DNA of 64,000 nucleotides from Conexibacter woesei DSM 14684 (GCF_000025265.1 NC_013739.1:3472001-3536000); one strand, 5' to 3'; counted from the first letter of the stretch, positions 50,965 to 60,122 are shown. The notes: generated by a model not told the origin, from the letters alone. Translations and numbers: made by a program.

Positions 50965-52167
50965 GTGACCCCTCCGTCCCGCCTCGATCGTGTCGTGACG
51001 CCGCTCGCCCCGCTCACGACGCTGCAGCTCGGCGGACCGGCGCGCCGGCTCGTCACCGCCAGCTCCGAGGACGAGCTGGTCGCGCTCGTGCGCGAGCTGG
51101 ACGCCGCCCGCGAGCCGCTGCTGCTGCTCGCCGGCGGCAGCAACGTCGTGATCGCCGACGACGGCTTCGACGGCACCGCCGTGCACGTCCGCACGCGCGG
51201 CATCGAGCGCGAGGGCGACACGCTCACCGTCGCGGCCGGCGAGGAGTGGGACGGGGTCGTCGCGCACGCCGTCGCCGAGGGCCTGGCGGGGATCGAGGCG
51301 CTGTCCGGGATCCCCGGGTCGACCGGCGCGACGCCGATCCAGAACGTCGGCGCCTACGGGCAGGACGTCAGCCAGACGATCGTCTCGGTGCGCGTGCTCG
51401 ACCGTCGCAGCGGCGCGATCGAGGAGCTCGCCGCCGCCGACTGCGGCTTCCGCTACCGCACCAGCGCGTTCAAGGGCAGCGACGAACGGGTGGTGCTGGC
51501 CGTGCGGTTCGCGCTGCGCAGCGCGGCGGCCGGGCGCGGCGCGGGCGGGAGCGGCGCGGGCGGGAGCGGCGCGGGCGGGAGCGGCGCGGGCGGGAGCGGC
51601 GGCGCGGGCGGCAGGAGCGGCGTACTCGGCGAGCCGGTCGCCTACGGCGAGCTGGCGCGGACGCTCGGGATCGCGGTCGGCGAGCGGGCGCCGCTGGGCG
51701 ACGTGCGGGCGGCGGTGCTGGAGCTGCGGCGGGGGAAAGGGATGGTCGTCGACCCGGCCGATCCCGACTCGGTCAGCGCCGGCTCGTTCTTCACCAACCC
51801 GATCCTGACAGCGAGCGAGTACGCCGCGCTGGAGGCGCGCGCGGAGGGCGCGGCGAAGGCGGCGGGCGGAGCTGGCGCGGCGCCCGCGGGAGACGCGGAC
51901 GGCGCGGCGAGACCGCCCGCCTTCCCCGAGCCCGGCGGTCGCGTCAAGACGTCCGCCGCATGGCTGATCCAGCACGCCGGCTTCGAGCGTGGCCGCACGC
52001 GCGGCAACGTCGCGATCTCCTCCAAGCACACGCTCGCGCTCGTCAACCGCGGCGGCGCGAGCACCCGCGAGCTGGTCGCCTTCGCGCGCGAGATCGCCGC
52101 CGGCGTGGACGAGCGCTTCGGTGTCCGGCTCGTGCCGGAGCCGGTCTTCGTCGGCCACGCCTGGTGA
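50965..52167 (+). CDS. murB: UDP-N-acetylenolpyruvoylglucosamine reductase MurB with Gly-Ser tandem-repeat insert
   Basis: A 400-residue cytoplasmic flavoenzyme that completes UDP-MurNAc synthesis. FAD-binding motifs: TTLQLGGPARRLV and LAGGSNVVIADDG; substrate-binding GIPGSTGATPIQNVGAYGQD; the catalytic Ser is in SAGSFFTNPIL and a Glu near the end (VPEPVFVG). Two unusual inserts occur: a 20-residue stretch of four identical GAGGS units at about 192-211, encoded by perfect 15-bp repeats, and an Ala/Gly-rich segment near 300-330. Both lie in surface loops by alignment to the family pattern. GTG 50965 was chosen because upstream codons do not look like a MurB start. Confidence 0.92.
   Translation: MTPPSRLDRVVTPLAPLTTLQLGGPARRLVTASSEDELVALVRELDAAREPLLLLAGGSNVVIADDGFDGTAVHVRTRGIEREGDTLTVAAGEEWDGVVAHAVAEGLAGIEALSGIPGSTGATPIQNVGAYGQDVSQTIVSVRVLDRRSGAIEELAAADCGFRYRTSAFKGSDERVVLAVRFALRSAAAGRGAGGSGAGGSGAGGSGAGGSGGAGGRSGVLGEPVAYGELARTLGIAVGERAPLGDVRAAVLELRRGKGMVVDPADPDSVSAGSFFTNPILTASEYAALEARAEGAAKAAGGAGAAPAGDADGAARPPAFPEPGGRVKTSAAWLIQHAGFERGRTRGNVAISSKHTLALVNRGGASTRELVAFAREIAAGVDERFGVRLVPEPVFVGHAW
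51538..51597 (+). repeat. Four perfect 15-bp tandem repeats inside murB
   Basis: The unit GGCGCGGGCGGGAGC occurs four times without mismatch (60 bp) and encodes GAGGS each time. A partial, imperfect unit follows. Such a run is prone to slipped-strand copy-number change, and each change of one unit keeps the frame. Confidence 0.9.
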
Positions 52168-52188
52168 GCCGCCGCGCGGCGGCGGCTC
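52166..52188. terminator. Bidirectional hairpin between murB and the oxidoreductase gene
   Basis: A perfect 10-bp stem with a 3-nt loop overlaps the end of the murB stop codon and the stop of the convergent oxidoreductase (52187). It is likely to end both transcripts. Confidence 0.65.
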
Positions 52189-53197
52189 AGTCGCCGATCC
52201 GCACGAGCATCTTGCCCGTGTTCGCGCCGCGCAGCAGGGCGATGAACGCCTGCGGCGCGTTCTCCAGCCCGTCGACGACCGTCTCGCGGTATCTCAGCGT
52301 CCCGTCCGCGAGCCAGCGGCCGACGTCCGCGAGGAATCTTTCGCGCAGGTGGAAGTGGTCCATGACCAGCATCCCCTGGATTCTCCCGCGCGTCTGCACC
52401 AGCCGGCTGAGGTTGCGCGGGCCGGGCGGCGCCGACGTCGCGTTGTAAATCGAGATCGCGCCGCAGACCGCGATCCGGCCGCGCAGCCGCAGCGCGCCGA
52501 GTGCCGCCTCCAGCTGCTCGCCGCCGACGTTGTCGAAGAAGACGTCGACGCCGTCGGGCGCCTGCTCGCGCAGCTGCTCGAAGACGCCGCCCTGCTTGTA
52601 GTCGATCGCCGCGTCGAAGCCGAGCTGCTCGACGACGTGGCGGCACTTCTCCGGCCCGCCGGCGCTGCCGATCACGCGCGCGGCGCCGAGGTGGCGCGCG
52701 ATCTGCCCGGCGGCGCTGCCGACCGCCCCGGCCGCCGCCGAGATCCAGACGACGTCGCCCGCTCTCACTGGCGCGACCTCGACCAGCCCGGCGTACGCGG
52801 TCAGACCCGGTATCCCGAGGACGCCCAGGAACGCCTGTTCGGGCGCACGGCTCGTGTCGAGCTTCTGCACGCCCTTGGACGGCGTCAGCGCGAGATCGCG
52901 CCAGCCGAGCCCATGCAGGACGACGTCGCCGGGCGCGAACGACGCGTCGCCCGACGCGACGACCTCGCCGACCGCGCCGCCGTCGAGCACCGCGCCGACC
53001 TCGTACGGGGCGACGTAGGAGGGGCGGTCGCTCATCCGCCCGCGCATGTACGGGTCGACGCTCATCCAGCGGTTGCGCACGAGCAGCTGCCCGTCGCCCG
53101 GGTCCGGCAGCTCTCTGCTCGCCAGCTCGAACGTGGCGGGCGTCGGCTCCCCGTGCGGGCGTTCGGTGAGGCGGATCTCGCGGCTGGCGACAGGCAC
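52187..53197 (-). CDS. Zinc-independent medium-chain NADP-dependent oxidoreductase (alkenal/prostaglandin reductase-like)
   Basis: A 336-residue MDR enzyme. The N-terminal fold lacks the zinc-binding Cys/His residues. WMSVDPYMRGRMSD, FLGVLGIPGLTAYAGL and the cofactor motif AAAGAVGSAAGQIA match the NADP-dependent leukotriene B4/2-alkenal reductase group. FDNVGGEQLEAAL and YNATSAPPGPRN are further family marks. It reduces unsaturated aldehydes or ketones. GTG 53197 is preceded by a perfect AAGGAGG site 6 nt upstream. It converges on murB with a hairpin between them and diverges from the subtilase gene. Confidence 0.92.
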   Translation of the reverse strand: MPVASREIRLTERPHGEPTPATFELASRELPDPGDGQLLVRNRWMSVDPYMRGRMSDRPSYVAPYEVGAVLDGGAVGEVVASGDASFAPGDVVLHGLGWRDLALTPSKGVQKLDTSRAPEQAFLGVLGIPGLTAYAGLVEVAPVRAGDVVWISAAAGAVGSAAGQIARHLGAARVIGSAGGPEKCRHVVEQLGFDAAIDYKQGGVFEQLREQAPDGVDVFFDNVGGEQLEAALGALRLRGRIAVCGAISIYNATSAPPGPRNLSRLVQTRGRIQGMLVMDHFHLRERFLADVGRWLADGTLRYRETVVDGLENAPQAFIALLRGANTGKMLVRIGD

Positions 53198-53321
53198 TTC
53201 GAACCTCCTTCTAGGAATTCGTCGACCCAACCCTATGGGTGCCAGAGCGACAGGAAGGTGGCGCGACCGCCGGTCGCCTGAAATCATGAAAACAAGAGCG
53301 TCGTCTGACCGGGGAGCCAAG

Positions 53322-54527
53322 ATGAGCAGCGACATCCAGCGCGTCGTCGTGCTGCGCGACGAGCAGCGGACACGACCGACGAGCCCGTTCGGCTCCGGCG
53401 TCCGCGGCGGCTTCGGCTTCGGCGGCGCCGCCGCCCCGCCCGAGCCGCGCATAGAGGTCGAGGAGGTCGACGCCGCCGGCCGCGCCGAGCTGCTGCGCGA
53501 TCCGGGCGTGGCGGCGGTCACGCCGGAGATGCCGACGCGGCTGGTGCAGCCGCTGGAGGCGCCCGAGGCCGAGGCGGCGGCGACCGCGACCGCCTGGGGC
53601 GTCGGCGCGGTCGGCGCCGACAGATCCCAGTTCACCGGCAGAGGGGTCGTCGTCTCCGTCCTCGACACCGGCATCGACGCCGCCCACGAGGCGTTCAGAG
53701 GCGTCACGATCGTCCAGCGCGACTTCAGCGGCGACGGCGACGGCGACAGACAGGGCCACGGAACCCACTGCGCCGGCACGGTCTTCGGGCGCACCGTCGG
53801 CGGCGAGCGGATCGGGATCGGCACGGGCGTCACGAAGGCGCTGGTGGGCAAGGTGCTGGGCGACGACGGCCGAGGCTCGTCCGGGATGGCCTTCAAGGGC
53901 ATCAGATGGGCGGCCGACGAGGGCGCGCAGGTGATCTCGATGTCGCTCGGCTTCGACTTCGCCGGCCTCGCGAGAGAGCTGATCGACAGAGGCTGGCCGC
54001 CGGACCTCGCGACCTCGCGCGCGCTCGAGGGCTACCGCGGGAACCTGCGGATGTTCGACACGCTGATGGACATGCTGCGCGCGAGCGAGGCGTTCGGGCC
54101 GGGGACGGTGCTCGTCGCCGCCGCCGGCAACGAGAGCCGGCGCGACATCGACCCCAACTACGAGATCGCCGCGTCGCTGCCGGCCGCCGCGGACGGCGTC
54201 GTCTCGGTCGGCGCGCTCGGCCGCGGGAACGGCAGAGGGCTCTCGCTCGCGTTCTTCTCGAACACGCTGCCGCTCGTCTCCGGCCCGGGCGTCGACATCA
54301 GATCGGCGCGGACCGGCGGCGGGACGGAGGTGATGAGCGGCACGAGCATGGCGTGCCCACACGTCGCGGGCGTCGCCGCGCTGTGGTGGGAGGCCGCAAT
54401 CACGCAGAGACTGCCGGCGACCGGGCGGACGGTCGTCTCGAAGCTGCTCGGGACCGCACGCACCGCGCCGATCGACCCGGCGGTCGACATCGCCGACCGC
54501 GGTACAGGGCTCGTGTCAGCGCCCTGA
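53322..54527 (+). CDS. Subtilisin-family (S8) serine peptidase without signal peptide
   Basis: A 401-residue peptidase with catalytic residues Asp115 (VLDTGID), His146 (GHGTHCAG), Ser342 (GTSMACPH) and oxyanion Asn in AAAGNES. The first 100 residues contain a Gly-rich stretch (FGSGVRGGFGFGG) and an inhibitor-like propeptide, but no hydrophobic signal. GGGGAG lies 5 nt before ATG 53322; an ATG at 53286 gives a slightly longer basic start. Without export signals it may act in the cytoplasm, like intracellular subtilases, or leave by a non-Sec route. AGA codons are dense in the catalytic domain and absent from the first part. Confidence 0.87.
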   Translation: MSSDIQRVVVLRDEQRTRPTSPFGSGVRGGFGFGGAAAPPEPRIEVEEVDAAGRAELLRDPGVAAVTPEMPTRLVQPLEAPEAEAAATATAWGVGAVGADRSQFTGRGVVVSVLDTGIDAAHEAFRGVTIVQRDFSGDGDGDRQGHGTHCAGTVFGRTVGGERIGIGTGVTKALVGKVLGDDGRGSSGMAFKGIRWAADEGAQVISMSLGFDFAGLARELIDRGWPPDLATSRALEGYRGNLRMFDTLMDMLRASEAFGPGTVLVAAAGNESRRDIDPNYEIAASLPAAADGVVSVGALGRGNGRGLSLAFFSNTLPLVSGPGVDIRSARTGGGTEVMSGTSMACPHVAGVAALWWEAAITQRLPATGRTVVSKLLGTARTAPIDPAVDIADRGTGLVSAP

Positions 54528-55196
54528 CGGAGCCGCCGAGAGAACCGCGACGCCGTCCGGACCGGTCACGAAGCGCACGTGCGAGAGGTCCGGCACGGCG
54601 GCGTCGGCGTCGAGCGCGTCGAGCGCGTGCGTGCCGTCGACCGCGAGCGTCGTGCAGCCGGCGGCGCGCGCGGACGCCAGGCCCGCCGGCGCGTCCTCGA
54701 CGGCGAGGCAGCGTTCGGGCGCGACGCCGAGTATCCGCGCGCCGGCGAGGAACGGCGCGGGATCGGGCTTGCCGCGCTCGACGTCGTCGATCGTGACGAC
54801 GGCGGCGGGCGCGACGAGGCCCGCCGCGCCGCCGCGAGCGGCGGCGAGCGCGCGCGTGCAGGAGGTGACGATCGCGGCGCGGCCGGCGGGCAGCGAGGCG
54901 AGCGCGGCGGCGGTGCCGGGCCGCGGCACGATGCCGGCGACGTCGGTCACCTCGTAGTCGAGGATCCGCTGGAAGGCGGCTGCCGCGCGCTCGGGCGGCA
55001 GCAGCCGCGCGACGATCTCGGCGGCCGGCATGCCGTGGCTGCCGCGCAGCCGCTCGCGCGCGACACCTTCCTCGGCCGCCCAGCGGGTCCACGCGCGCTC
55101 GACCGACGCGGTCGAGTCGATCAGCGTGCCGTCGAGGTCGAACAGGACGGCGTCGAACGTGCGGCCGTCGAAGAGGGGAGCGAGGTGCATGGTCAT
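54516..55196 (-). CDS. HAD-superfamily hydrolase (beta-phosphoglucomutase/sugar-phosphatase-like)
   Basis: A 226-residue HAD enzyme, subfamily IA. Motif I is FDLDGTLIDST with the nucleophile Asp, motif II is ivTSCTRAL, motif III/IV is VERGKPDPAPFL and VEDAPAGLASARAAGC. The helical cap lies at about 20-90. Relatives dephosphorylate sugar phosphates or phosphoglycolate. The frame continues upstream, but ATG 55196 begins the recognisable domain. It converges on the subtilase with a 12-nt overlap, and diverges from the YjbR-like gene with only 26 nt between starts. Confidence 0.9.
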   Translation of the reverse strand: MTMHLAPLFDGRTFDAVLFDLDGTLIDSTASVERAWTRWAAEEGVARERLRGSHGMPAAEIVARLLPPERAAAAFQRILDYEVTDVAGIVPRPGTAAALASLPAGRAAIVTSCTRALAAARGGAAGLVAPAAVVTIDDVERGKPDPAPFLAGARILGVAPERCLAVEDAPAGLASARAAGCTTLAVDGTHALDALDADAAVPDLSHVRFVTGPDGVAVLSAAPSGR

Positions 55197-55222
55197 CGGC
55201 TCGGCATCGTAGGGTTCAGCGG

Positions 55223-55612
55223 ATGGACGGCGACGCCTTGAAGGCAATCTGCGAGTCGATGCCCGGCGCGAGCGAGGAGTTCCCGTTCAGCATCGGGACC
55301 TCGGTCTTCAAGGTCGGCGGGAAGATGTTCGCGCTGACTCGCCTCGACGACGAGCCGCTGCTGGTGAGCCTCAAGTGCGATCCGGATCTCGTCCCGCAGC
55401 TGCGCGCCGCGCACGCGGCGATCGGGCCGGCCAAGTACCTCAGCAAACGTCACTGGAACACGGTCACGCTCGACGGCTCGCTGCCCGACGAGATGGTCCG
55501 CGAGCTGATCGAGGACTCCTACGATCTCGTCGTCTCAGCGCTGCCGAGAGCGAAGCGCGCCGCGCTCGGCTGGCCCGGCGACGCGCCGGCCAGCTCCGCC
55601 AGCAGCTCGTAG
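55223..55612 (+). CDS. MmcQ/YjbR family protein
   Basis: A 129-residue protein of the MmcQ/YjbR family (CyaY-like fold). [24 protein letters not shown] and [26 protein letters not shown] are diagnostic. The biochemical role is unknown; DNA-binding has been suggested for relatives. Its last 94 nt overlap the convergent LLM oxidoreductase gene, which is unusually long for two conserved proteins. Confidence 0.92.
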   Translation: MDGDALKAICESMPGASEEFPFSIGTSVFKVGGKMFALTRLDDEPLLVSLKCDPDLVPQLRAAHAAIGPAKYLSKRHWNTVTLDGSLPDEMVRELIEDSYDLVVSALPRAKRAALGWPGDAPASSASSS

Positions 55613-56592
55613 CTGCGCACGCGGGCGGCGTGGTCGAAGATCGCCGAGACGACCATCAGCTCGTCGACGCCAGTCGCGGCGGCGAACCGCTCCAGGCCCG
55701 CTCTGACGGTCGCGGGGGAGCCGACGACGGCGTACTTGAGCATGTGCTCCGCCTGCGCCTTCTCCAGCGGAGACCAGAACTGCTCGATGTCGTCGACCGG
55801 CGCCGGGTACTTGCCCGGCCGGCCCCGCCGCAGGTTGGCGAACGACTGCTGGATCGAGGTGAAGAGGCGGCGCGCCTCGGCGTCGCTGTCGGCGACGACG
55901 ACGTTGATCCCGGCCATCGCGTGCGGTCTGCCGAGCTGTCTCGACGGCTCGAAGCCGGTGCGGTAGGCGGCCAGCGCCGCCTCCAGCGCGTCGGGCGCGA
56001 AGTGCGAGGCGAACGCGTAGGGGAGGCCGAGCAGCGCGGCGAGCTGTGCGCCGAACGTGCTCGATCCGAGGATCCACAGCGGGACCTCGGTGCCGCCGCC
56101 CGGGACGGCCTGGACCGCCTGACCTGGCTCGACCGGCGCGAGGAACGCCTGCAGCTCCTGGACCTCGCGCGGGAAGCTCTGCGCCCGCTCCGGGTCGGTC
56201 CGCAGCGCGCGGACGGTCAGCTGGTCGGTGCCGGGCGCGCGGCCGAGGCCGAGGTCGATCCGGCCGGGATAGAGCGCCTCCAGCGTGCCGAACTGCTCGG
56301 CGACCTGGAGCGGCGAGTGGTTGGGCAGCATGATCCCGCCGGCGCCGACGCGGATCGTCGACGTGCCCTGCGCGAGGTAGCCGATCACGACCGAGGTCGC
56401 GGCGCTCGCGATCCCCGGCATGTTGTGGTGCTCGGCGACCCAGTAGCGGCGGTAGCCGAGCCGTTCGGCGTGGCGGGCGAGGTCGAGGCTCGCGTGGAGC
56501 GCCTCGCGCGGCTCGGAGCCGGTCGTGACGGGGACGAGGTCGAGGACCGAGAGCGGTGGGATCGCGGCGTCTGCTGAGTGTTCGACGGACAT
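55519..56592 (-). CDS. LLM-class flavin-dependent oxidoreductase (luciferase-like monooxygenase family)
   Basis: A 357-residue TIM-barrel protein close to the YhbW/alkanal monooxygenase-like group. The start [39 protein letters not shown] and [39 protein letters not shown] (quoted in parts) are diagnostic. They use FMN or F420; this group is usually FMN-linked. The substrate is unknown. The C-terminal 30 codons overlap the convergent YjbR-like gene by 94 nt. Its start lies about 50 nt from the stop of the small secreted protein. Confidence 0.92.
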   Translation of the reverse strand: MSVEHSADAAIPPLSVLDLVPVTTGSEPREALHASLDLARHAERLGYRRYWVAEHHNMPGIASAATSVVIGYLAQGTSTIRVGAGGIMLPNHSPLQVAEQFGTLEALYPGRIDLGLGRAPGTDQLTVRALRTDPERAQSFPREVQELQAFLAPVEPGQAVQAVPGGGTEVPLWILGSSTFGAQLAALLGLPYAFASHFAPDALEAALAAYRTGFEPSRQLGRPHAMAGINVVVADSDAEARRLFTSIQQSFANLRRGRPGKYPAPVDDIEQFWSPLEKAQAEHMLKYAVVGSPATVRAGLERFAAATGVDELMVVSAIFDHAARVRSYELLAELAGASPGQPSAARFALGSAETTRS

Positions 56593-56641
56593 CGAACACA
56601 GAGGGTAGCGGGCCGGCGCGCGGGCGCGCCGGCCACGGCCG

Positions 56642-57175
56642 TTACTCGCAGGTCGGCACGTACGGGATGCCGAGCGTCGCGAGCGGGTGTCTCGCGCTCG
56701 CTCTGCCTCTCGCGAACCCGCCGATCACCTGTCTGCCTCTCTGCTTCACCGTGACGAACGTGCCGCCGAAGGTGTCGACGAACTGCGCTCTGGCGGCGAA
56801 GCCGGCGTCTCTGTAGCTGTTCACCATCGCGGTCGCGGTCGTTCTCCCGGCGACGACGCCGGTCGCCGTGCGGACGCCTCTGGTGAACGACAGGTTGCGC
56901 AGCTTGCCGTTGTCGAACTCCGCGACGCCGACGACGCCCGACGGCGCTCTCGGCCCGCTGAGGCGGTACGTGATCGGGATCGGCGGACCGCCCAGCTCGC
57001 AGCCTCTGCCGCGTCTCGCGAGCCAGCCCGTGTCGAGCGCGGCGGTGCGCGTCATGCCGAGTCTGAGCGGCCCGATCCCGTCGAGCCGGAGCGTCGTCAC
57101 TGCCTGCGCAGCGGGCGCGGCGGCGCAGGCGAGCGCGACGGCGGCGACGATGAGAAGAACGATGCGCTTGATCAT
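56642..57175 (-). CDS. Small secreted protein of unknown function
   Basis: A 177-residue exported protein. The signal peptide ends near residue 25 (AAPAAQAV). The mature part starts [19 protein letters not shown], a pattern seen in small lipoprotein-like/secreted proteins of actinobacteria, and has three cysteines counting the signal one. No catalytic motif. Most arginines are AGA. It is upstream of, and divergent from, the YCII-ECF pair, and could be a target of that sigma factor, but this is only position-based. A longer frame upstream lacks a sensible start. Confidence 0.7.
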   Translation of the reverse strand: MIKRIVLLIVAAVALACAAAPAAQAVTTLRLDGIGPLRLGMTRTAALDTGWLARRGRGCELGGPPIPITYRLSGPRAPSGVVGVAEFDNGKLRNLSFTRGVRTATGVVAGRTTATAMVNSYRDAGFAARAQFVDTFGGTFVTVKQRGRQVIGGFARGRASARHPLATLGIPYVPTCE

Positions 57176-57307
57176 GGTGCGACCGTACCAGCGGCATCCG
57201 ACATCTGTTGGGTAATTTCCCGCATCCGGATGTCGAGCCGCCGGCCTCCGCTCCGACCTGCCCATGACAGGCGCCCAGCGGGGGCGCCTCACCACCAGGA
57301 GCCAGAG

Positions 57308-57670
57308 ATGAAGTACATGCTGCTGATCTATGACAACGCCGACACACGCGAGGCGTTCTTCGGTGAGAGAGGCGACGAGCTGATGGCCGAGATCACCGCG
57401 ATCATGAATGAGCTGACGGACTCCGGCGAGCTGATCGGCACGCAGGCGCTGGCCGATCCGTCGCAGTCGAAGTCGGTGCGGCCGCGCGACGGCGTCCCGG
57501 TGACCACCGACGGCCCGTTCGCGGAGGCGAAGGAGCACCTCGGCGGCTACCTGATGATCGAGACCGACCGGCCCGAGCGCGCGGTCGAGATCGCCGAGCG
57601 CTGGCCCAACTCGCGCTTCGGCGGCATGGAGATCCGACCGATCATGGAGTTCTCCGGCGAGGAGATGTGA
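57308..57670 (+). CDS. YCII/DGPF-domain protein, partner of the downstream ECF sigma factor
   Basis: A 120-residue protein with the YCII-related fold. MKYMLLIYDN and VTTDGPFAEAKEHLGGYLMIE carry the DGPF motif. These proteins are nearly always adjacent to ECF42-type sigma factors, though their biochemical role in regulation is not settled. AGGAG lies about 8 nt before ATG 57308. Its TGA overlaps the GTG start of the sigma factor by 4 nt. Confidence 0.92.
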   Translation: MKYMLLIYDNADTREAFFGERGDELMAEITAIMNELTDSGELIGTQALADPSQSKSVRPRDGVPVTTDGPFAEAKEHLGGYLMIETDRPERAVEIAERWPNSRFGGMEIRPIMEFSGEEM

Positions 57671-58911
57671 GCGTGAGCGCGGACGCCGAGGAGCTGCTGC
57701 GCCAGCTCGCACCGCAGGTCCTCGGCGCGCTCGTCCGCCGCCACGGGCAGTTCGACCTCAGCGAGGAGGCGGTGCAGGAGGCGCTGCTGGCCGCCGCCGT
57801 CCAGTGGCCGCGCGACGGCCTGCCGGACAACCCGCGCGGATGGCTGCTGACCGTCGCCTCCCGCCGGCTGATCGACGAGCAGCGCGCCGAGGCGGCGCGG
57901 CGGCGGCGCGAGGAGACGGCCGCCGCGCAGGTCCCGCTCGACGAGACGCGCGCGCCAGGGCCCGGCGACGAGCAGCCGGTCGAGCACGACGACACGCTGA
58001 CGCTGCTGTTCCTCTGCTGCCACCCGGCGCTCTCGCCGGCGTCGCAGATCGCGCTGACGCTGCGCGCGGTCGGCGGCCTCACGACCGCGCAGATCGCCAG
58101 CGCGTTCCTCGTCCCGGAGGCGACGATGGCGCAGCGGATCAGCCGCGCCAAGCAGAAGGTGAAGGCGACCGGCGCCCGCTTCGAGCTGCCGCCGGAGCCG
58201 GAGCGGGCCGCCGCGCTCGGAGCCGTCCTGCATGTCCTCTACCTGATCTTCAACGAGGGCTACACGACGACGTCCGGGCCGGACCTGCAGCGCACCGAGC
58301 TGACGCGCGAGGCGATCCGCCTGACGCGCGAGGTGCGGCGGCTGCTGCCCGACGACGGCGAGGTCGCCGGCCTGCTGGCGCTGATGCTGCTGACCGACGC
58401 GCGCCGGCCCGCGCGGACCGCGCCCGACGGCGCGCTCGTGCCGCTCGCCGACCAGGACCGCTCGCTGTGGAGCGAGACGGCGATCGCGGAGGGCGTCGCG
58501 CTCGTGACCGCGACGCTCCCGCGCGCGGCGATCGGGCCGTACCAATTGCAGGCGGCGATCGCGGCCGTGCACGACGAGGCGGCGACGGCGGAGGAGACCG
58601 ACTGGCCGCAGATCCTCGCGCTCTACCGCCTGCTCGCGCACGTCGCGCCCGGCCCGATGGTGACGCTCAACGAGGCGGTCGCGCTCGCGATGGTGGAAGG
58701 GCCGCAAGCGGGGCTGGAGCTGCTGCGCACGCTCGACGACGACGACCGGATCGCCGGCCACCACCGCCTCGAGGCCGTCCGCGCGCACCTGTTGGAGATG
58801 GCCGGCGACCACGCCGCGGCACGCGAGCGCTACCGCGAGGCGGCCCGCCGCACGACGAGCCTGCCCGAGCAGCGCCACCTGGAGGGACGCGCGGCGCGGC
58901 TGGGGAGGTAA
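57667..58911 (+). CDS. ECF42-like RNA polymerase sigma factor with C-terminal TPR-like extension
   Basis: A 414-residue extracytoplasmic-function sigma factor. Region 2 includes DLSEEAVQEALLAAAVQWPRDGLPDNPRGWLLTVASRRLID (in parts). Region 4 is near 120-175 with LTTAQIASAFLVPEATMAQRISRAKQKVK. A roughly 220-residue C-terminal domain rich in helical repeats (YLIFNEGYTTTSG, LYRLLAHVAPGPMVTLNEAVAL) follows, as in ECF42, where it takes the place of an anti-sigma factor. GTG 57667 overlaps the YCII stop. Targets are unknown. Confidence 0.92.
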   Translation: MSVSADAEELLRQLAPQVLGALVRRHGQFDLSEEAVQEALLAAAVQWPRDGLPDNPRGWLLTVASRRLIDEQRAEAARRRREETAAAQVPLDETRAPGPGDEQPVEHDDTLTLLFLCCHPALSPASQIALTLRAVGGLTTAQIASAFLVPEATMAQRISRAKQKVKATGARFELPPEPERAAALGAVLHVLYLIFNEGYTTTSGPDLQRTELTREAIRLTREVRRLLPDDGEVAGLLALMLLTDARRPARTAPDGALVPLADQDRSLWSETAIAEGVALVTATLPRAAIGPYQLQAAIAAVHDEAATAEETDWPQILALYRLLAHVAPGPMVTLNEAVALAMVEGPQAGLELLRTLDDDDRIAGHHRLEAVRAHLLEMAGDHAAARERYREAARRTTSLPEQRHLEGRAARLGR

Positions 58912-58943
58912 CGGCGCCACAACTCCGGGCGCCGTCTGGTGTC

Positions 58944-60077
58944 ATGGACGACATGCGTCGAACCGTCCGTCTCACCACGCTCGTCCTCTCGCTGCTCGCT
59001 CTCGGCGTCGCCGGCACGACCGCCGCGACCGCAAGCGCGCAGCAGCGGCTCGTCGTCACGGGCGCCGGCTTCGGCCACGGCGTCGGCATGAGCCAGTACG
59101 GCGCCTGGAACATGGCGATGAAGGGCGCCAAGCACGGCGCGATCCTCAAGCACTACTACCGCGGCACGCAGCTCGGCCGCACGCCGCGCTCCGCCGCGAC
59201 CGTGCGCGTGCTGCTCGCGGAGCCGCTGACCGTCACCTTCTCCGGCGCGACCCGCGCGGGCGGCACGGTGGTGAGCGCCGGCACGACCTACAGCGCACGG
59301 ATCGACGGCGGGACCGTCGTGGTCGACGGCGGCGGTCGCGAGGTGCGCGTCGCCGCGCCGGCGCGGATCAGCGGCCGCGGCCCGCTCCAGGTCGGCGTGC
59401 TCGGCCGCTACCGCGGCGCGCTGGAGCTGCGACCCGCGGAGGACGACGCGAGCGCGGTGCAGGTCGTCAACGCCGTCGGGCTGGAGGACTACGTGCGCGG
59501 CGTGCTCGCCGACGAGATGCCGGGCTCGTGGGCGATCGAGGCGCTGAAGGCGCAGGCCGTCGCCGCGCGCACCTACTCGATCACGACGAACAAGGACGGC
59601 CCCGGCTACGACCACTACGCCGACACGCGCTCGCAGATGTACGGCGGCGTCGCGGCCGAGAGCGCGCGCACCGACCTGGCTGTCGCTGCGACCCGCGAGC
59701 GCGTCGTGACGTACCGCGGCCGGCCGGTCGCGACGTACTTCATGGCCAGCTCGGGCGGCCGCACCGAGAGCGCGGCGAACGCGTTCGGCAGCGAGCCGCA
59801 GCCGTGGCTGGTCAGCGTCGCCGACCCGGCCGACCGCTTCGCTGCCAACCCGTACCGCAGCTGGACGCGGACGTTCACGCTCGCCGAGGCCGAGCGCCGG
59901 CTCGGCGACCTCGTGCAGGGCTCGCTGCGCGCGGTAGAGGTGACCGTGCGCGGCGACTCGCCGCGGGTCCTCAGAGCGCGCGTCGTCGGGACGGACGGCT
60001 CGACGACGACCGACGGCGCGACGCTGCGCGCGCGCCTGGACCTGCCCGACACGTGGGCGCGTTTCACGGTGCGGTAG
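58944..60077 (+). CDS. Secreted SpoIID/LytB-domain protein (peptidoglycan-active)
   Basis: A 377-residue exported protein. The signal peptide ends near residue 32 (TASAQQ). The SpoIID domain (about 110-360) shows VNAVGLEDYVRGVLADEMPGSWAIEALKAQAVAARTYS (in parts), including the catalytic Glu of ADEMP, and later TYFMASSGGRTESA. A GFGHGVGMSQYGA motif starts the mature protein. SpoIID proteins are lytic transglycosylases acting on denuded glycans. The organism may not sporulate; homologues occur in non-sporing actinobacteria. ATG 58944 or 58953 are both possible starts; no strong ribosome-binding site. Confidence 0.9.
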   Translation: MDDMRRTVRLTTLVLSLLALGVAGTTAATASAQQRLVVTGAGFGHGVGMSQYGAWNMAMKGAKHGAILKHYYRGTQLGRTPRSAATVRVLLAEPLTVTFSGATRAGGTVVSAGTTYSARIDGGTVVVDGGGREVRVAAPARISGRGPLQVGVLGRYRGALELRPAEDDASAVQVVNAVGLEDYVRGVLADEMPGSWAIEALKAQAVAARTYSITTNKDGPGYDHYADTRSQMYGGVAAESARTDLAVAATRERVVTYRGRPVATYFMASSGGRTESAANAFGSEPQPWLVSVADPADRFAANPYRSWTRTFTLAEAERRLGDLVQGSLRAVEVTVRGDSPRVLRARVVGTDGSTTTDGATLRARLDLPDTWARFTVR

Positions 60078-60122
60078 CGCGGCGCGCGGGCGGCGGCGGG
60101 CGGCCTGCATAGGATCCGGCGC

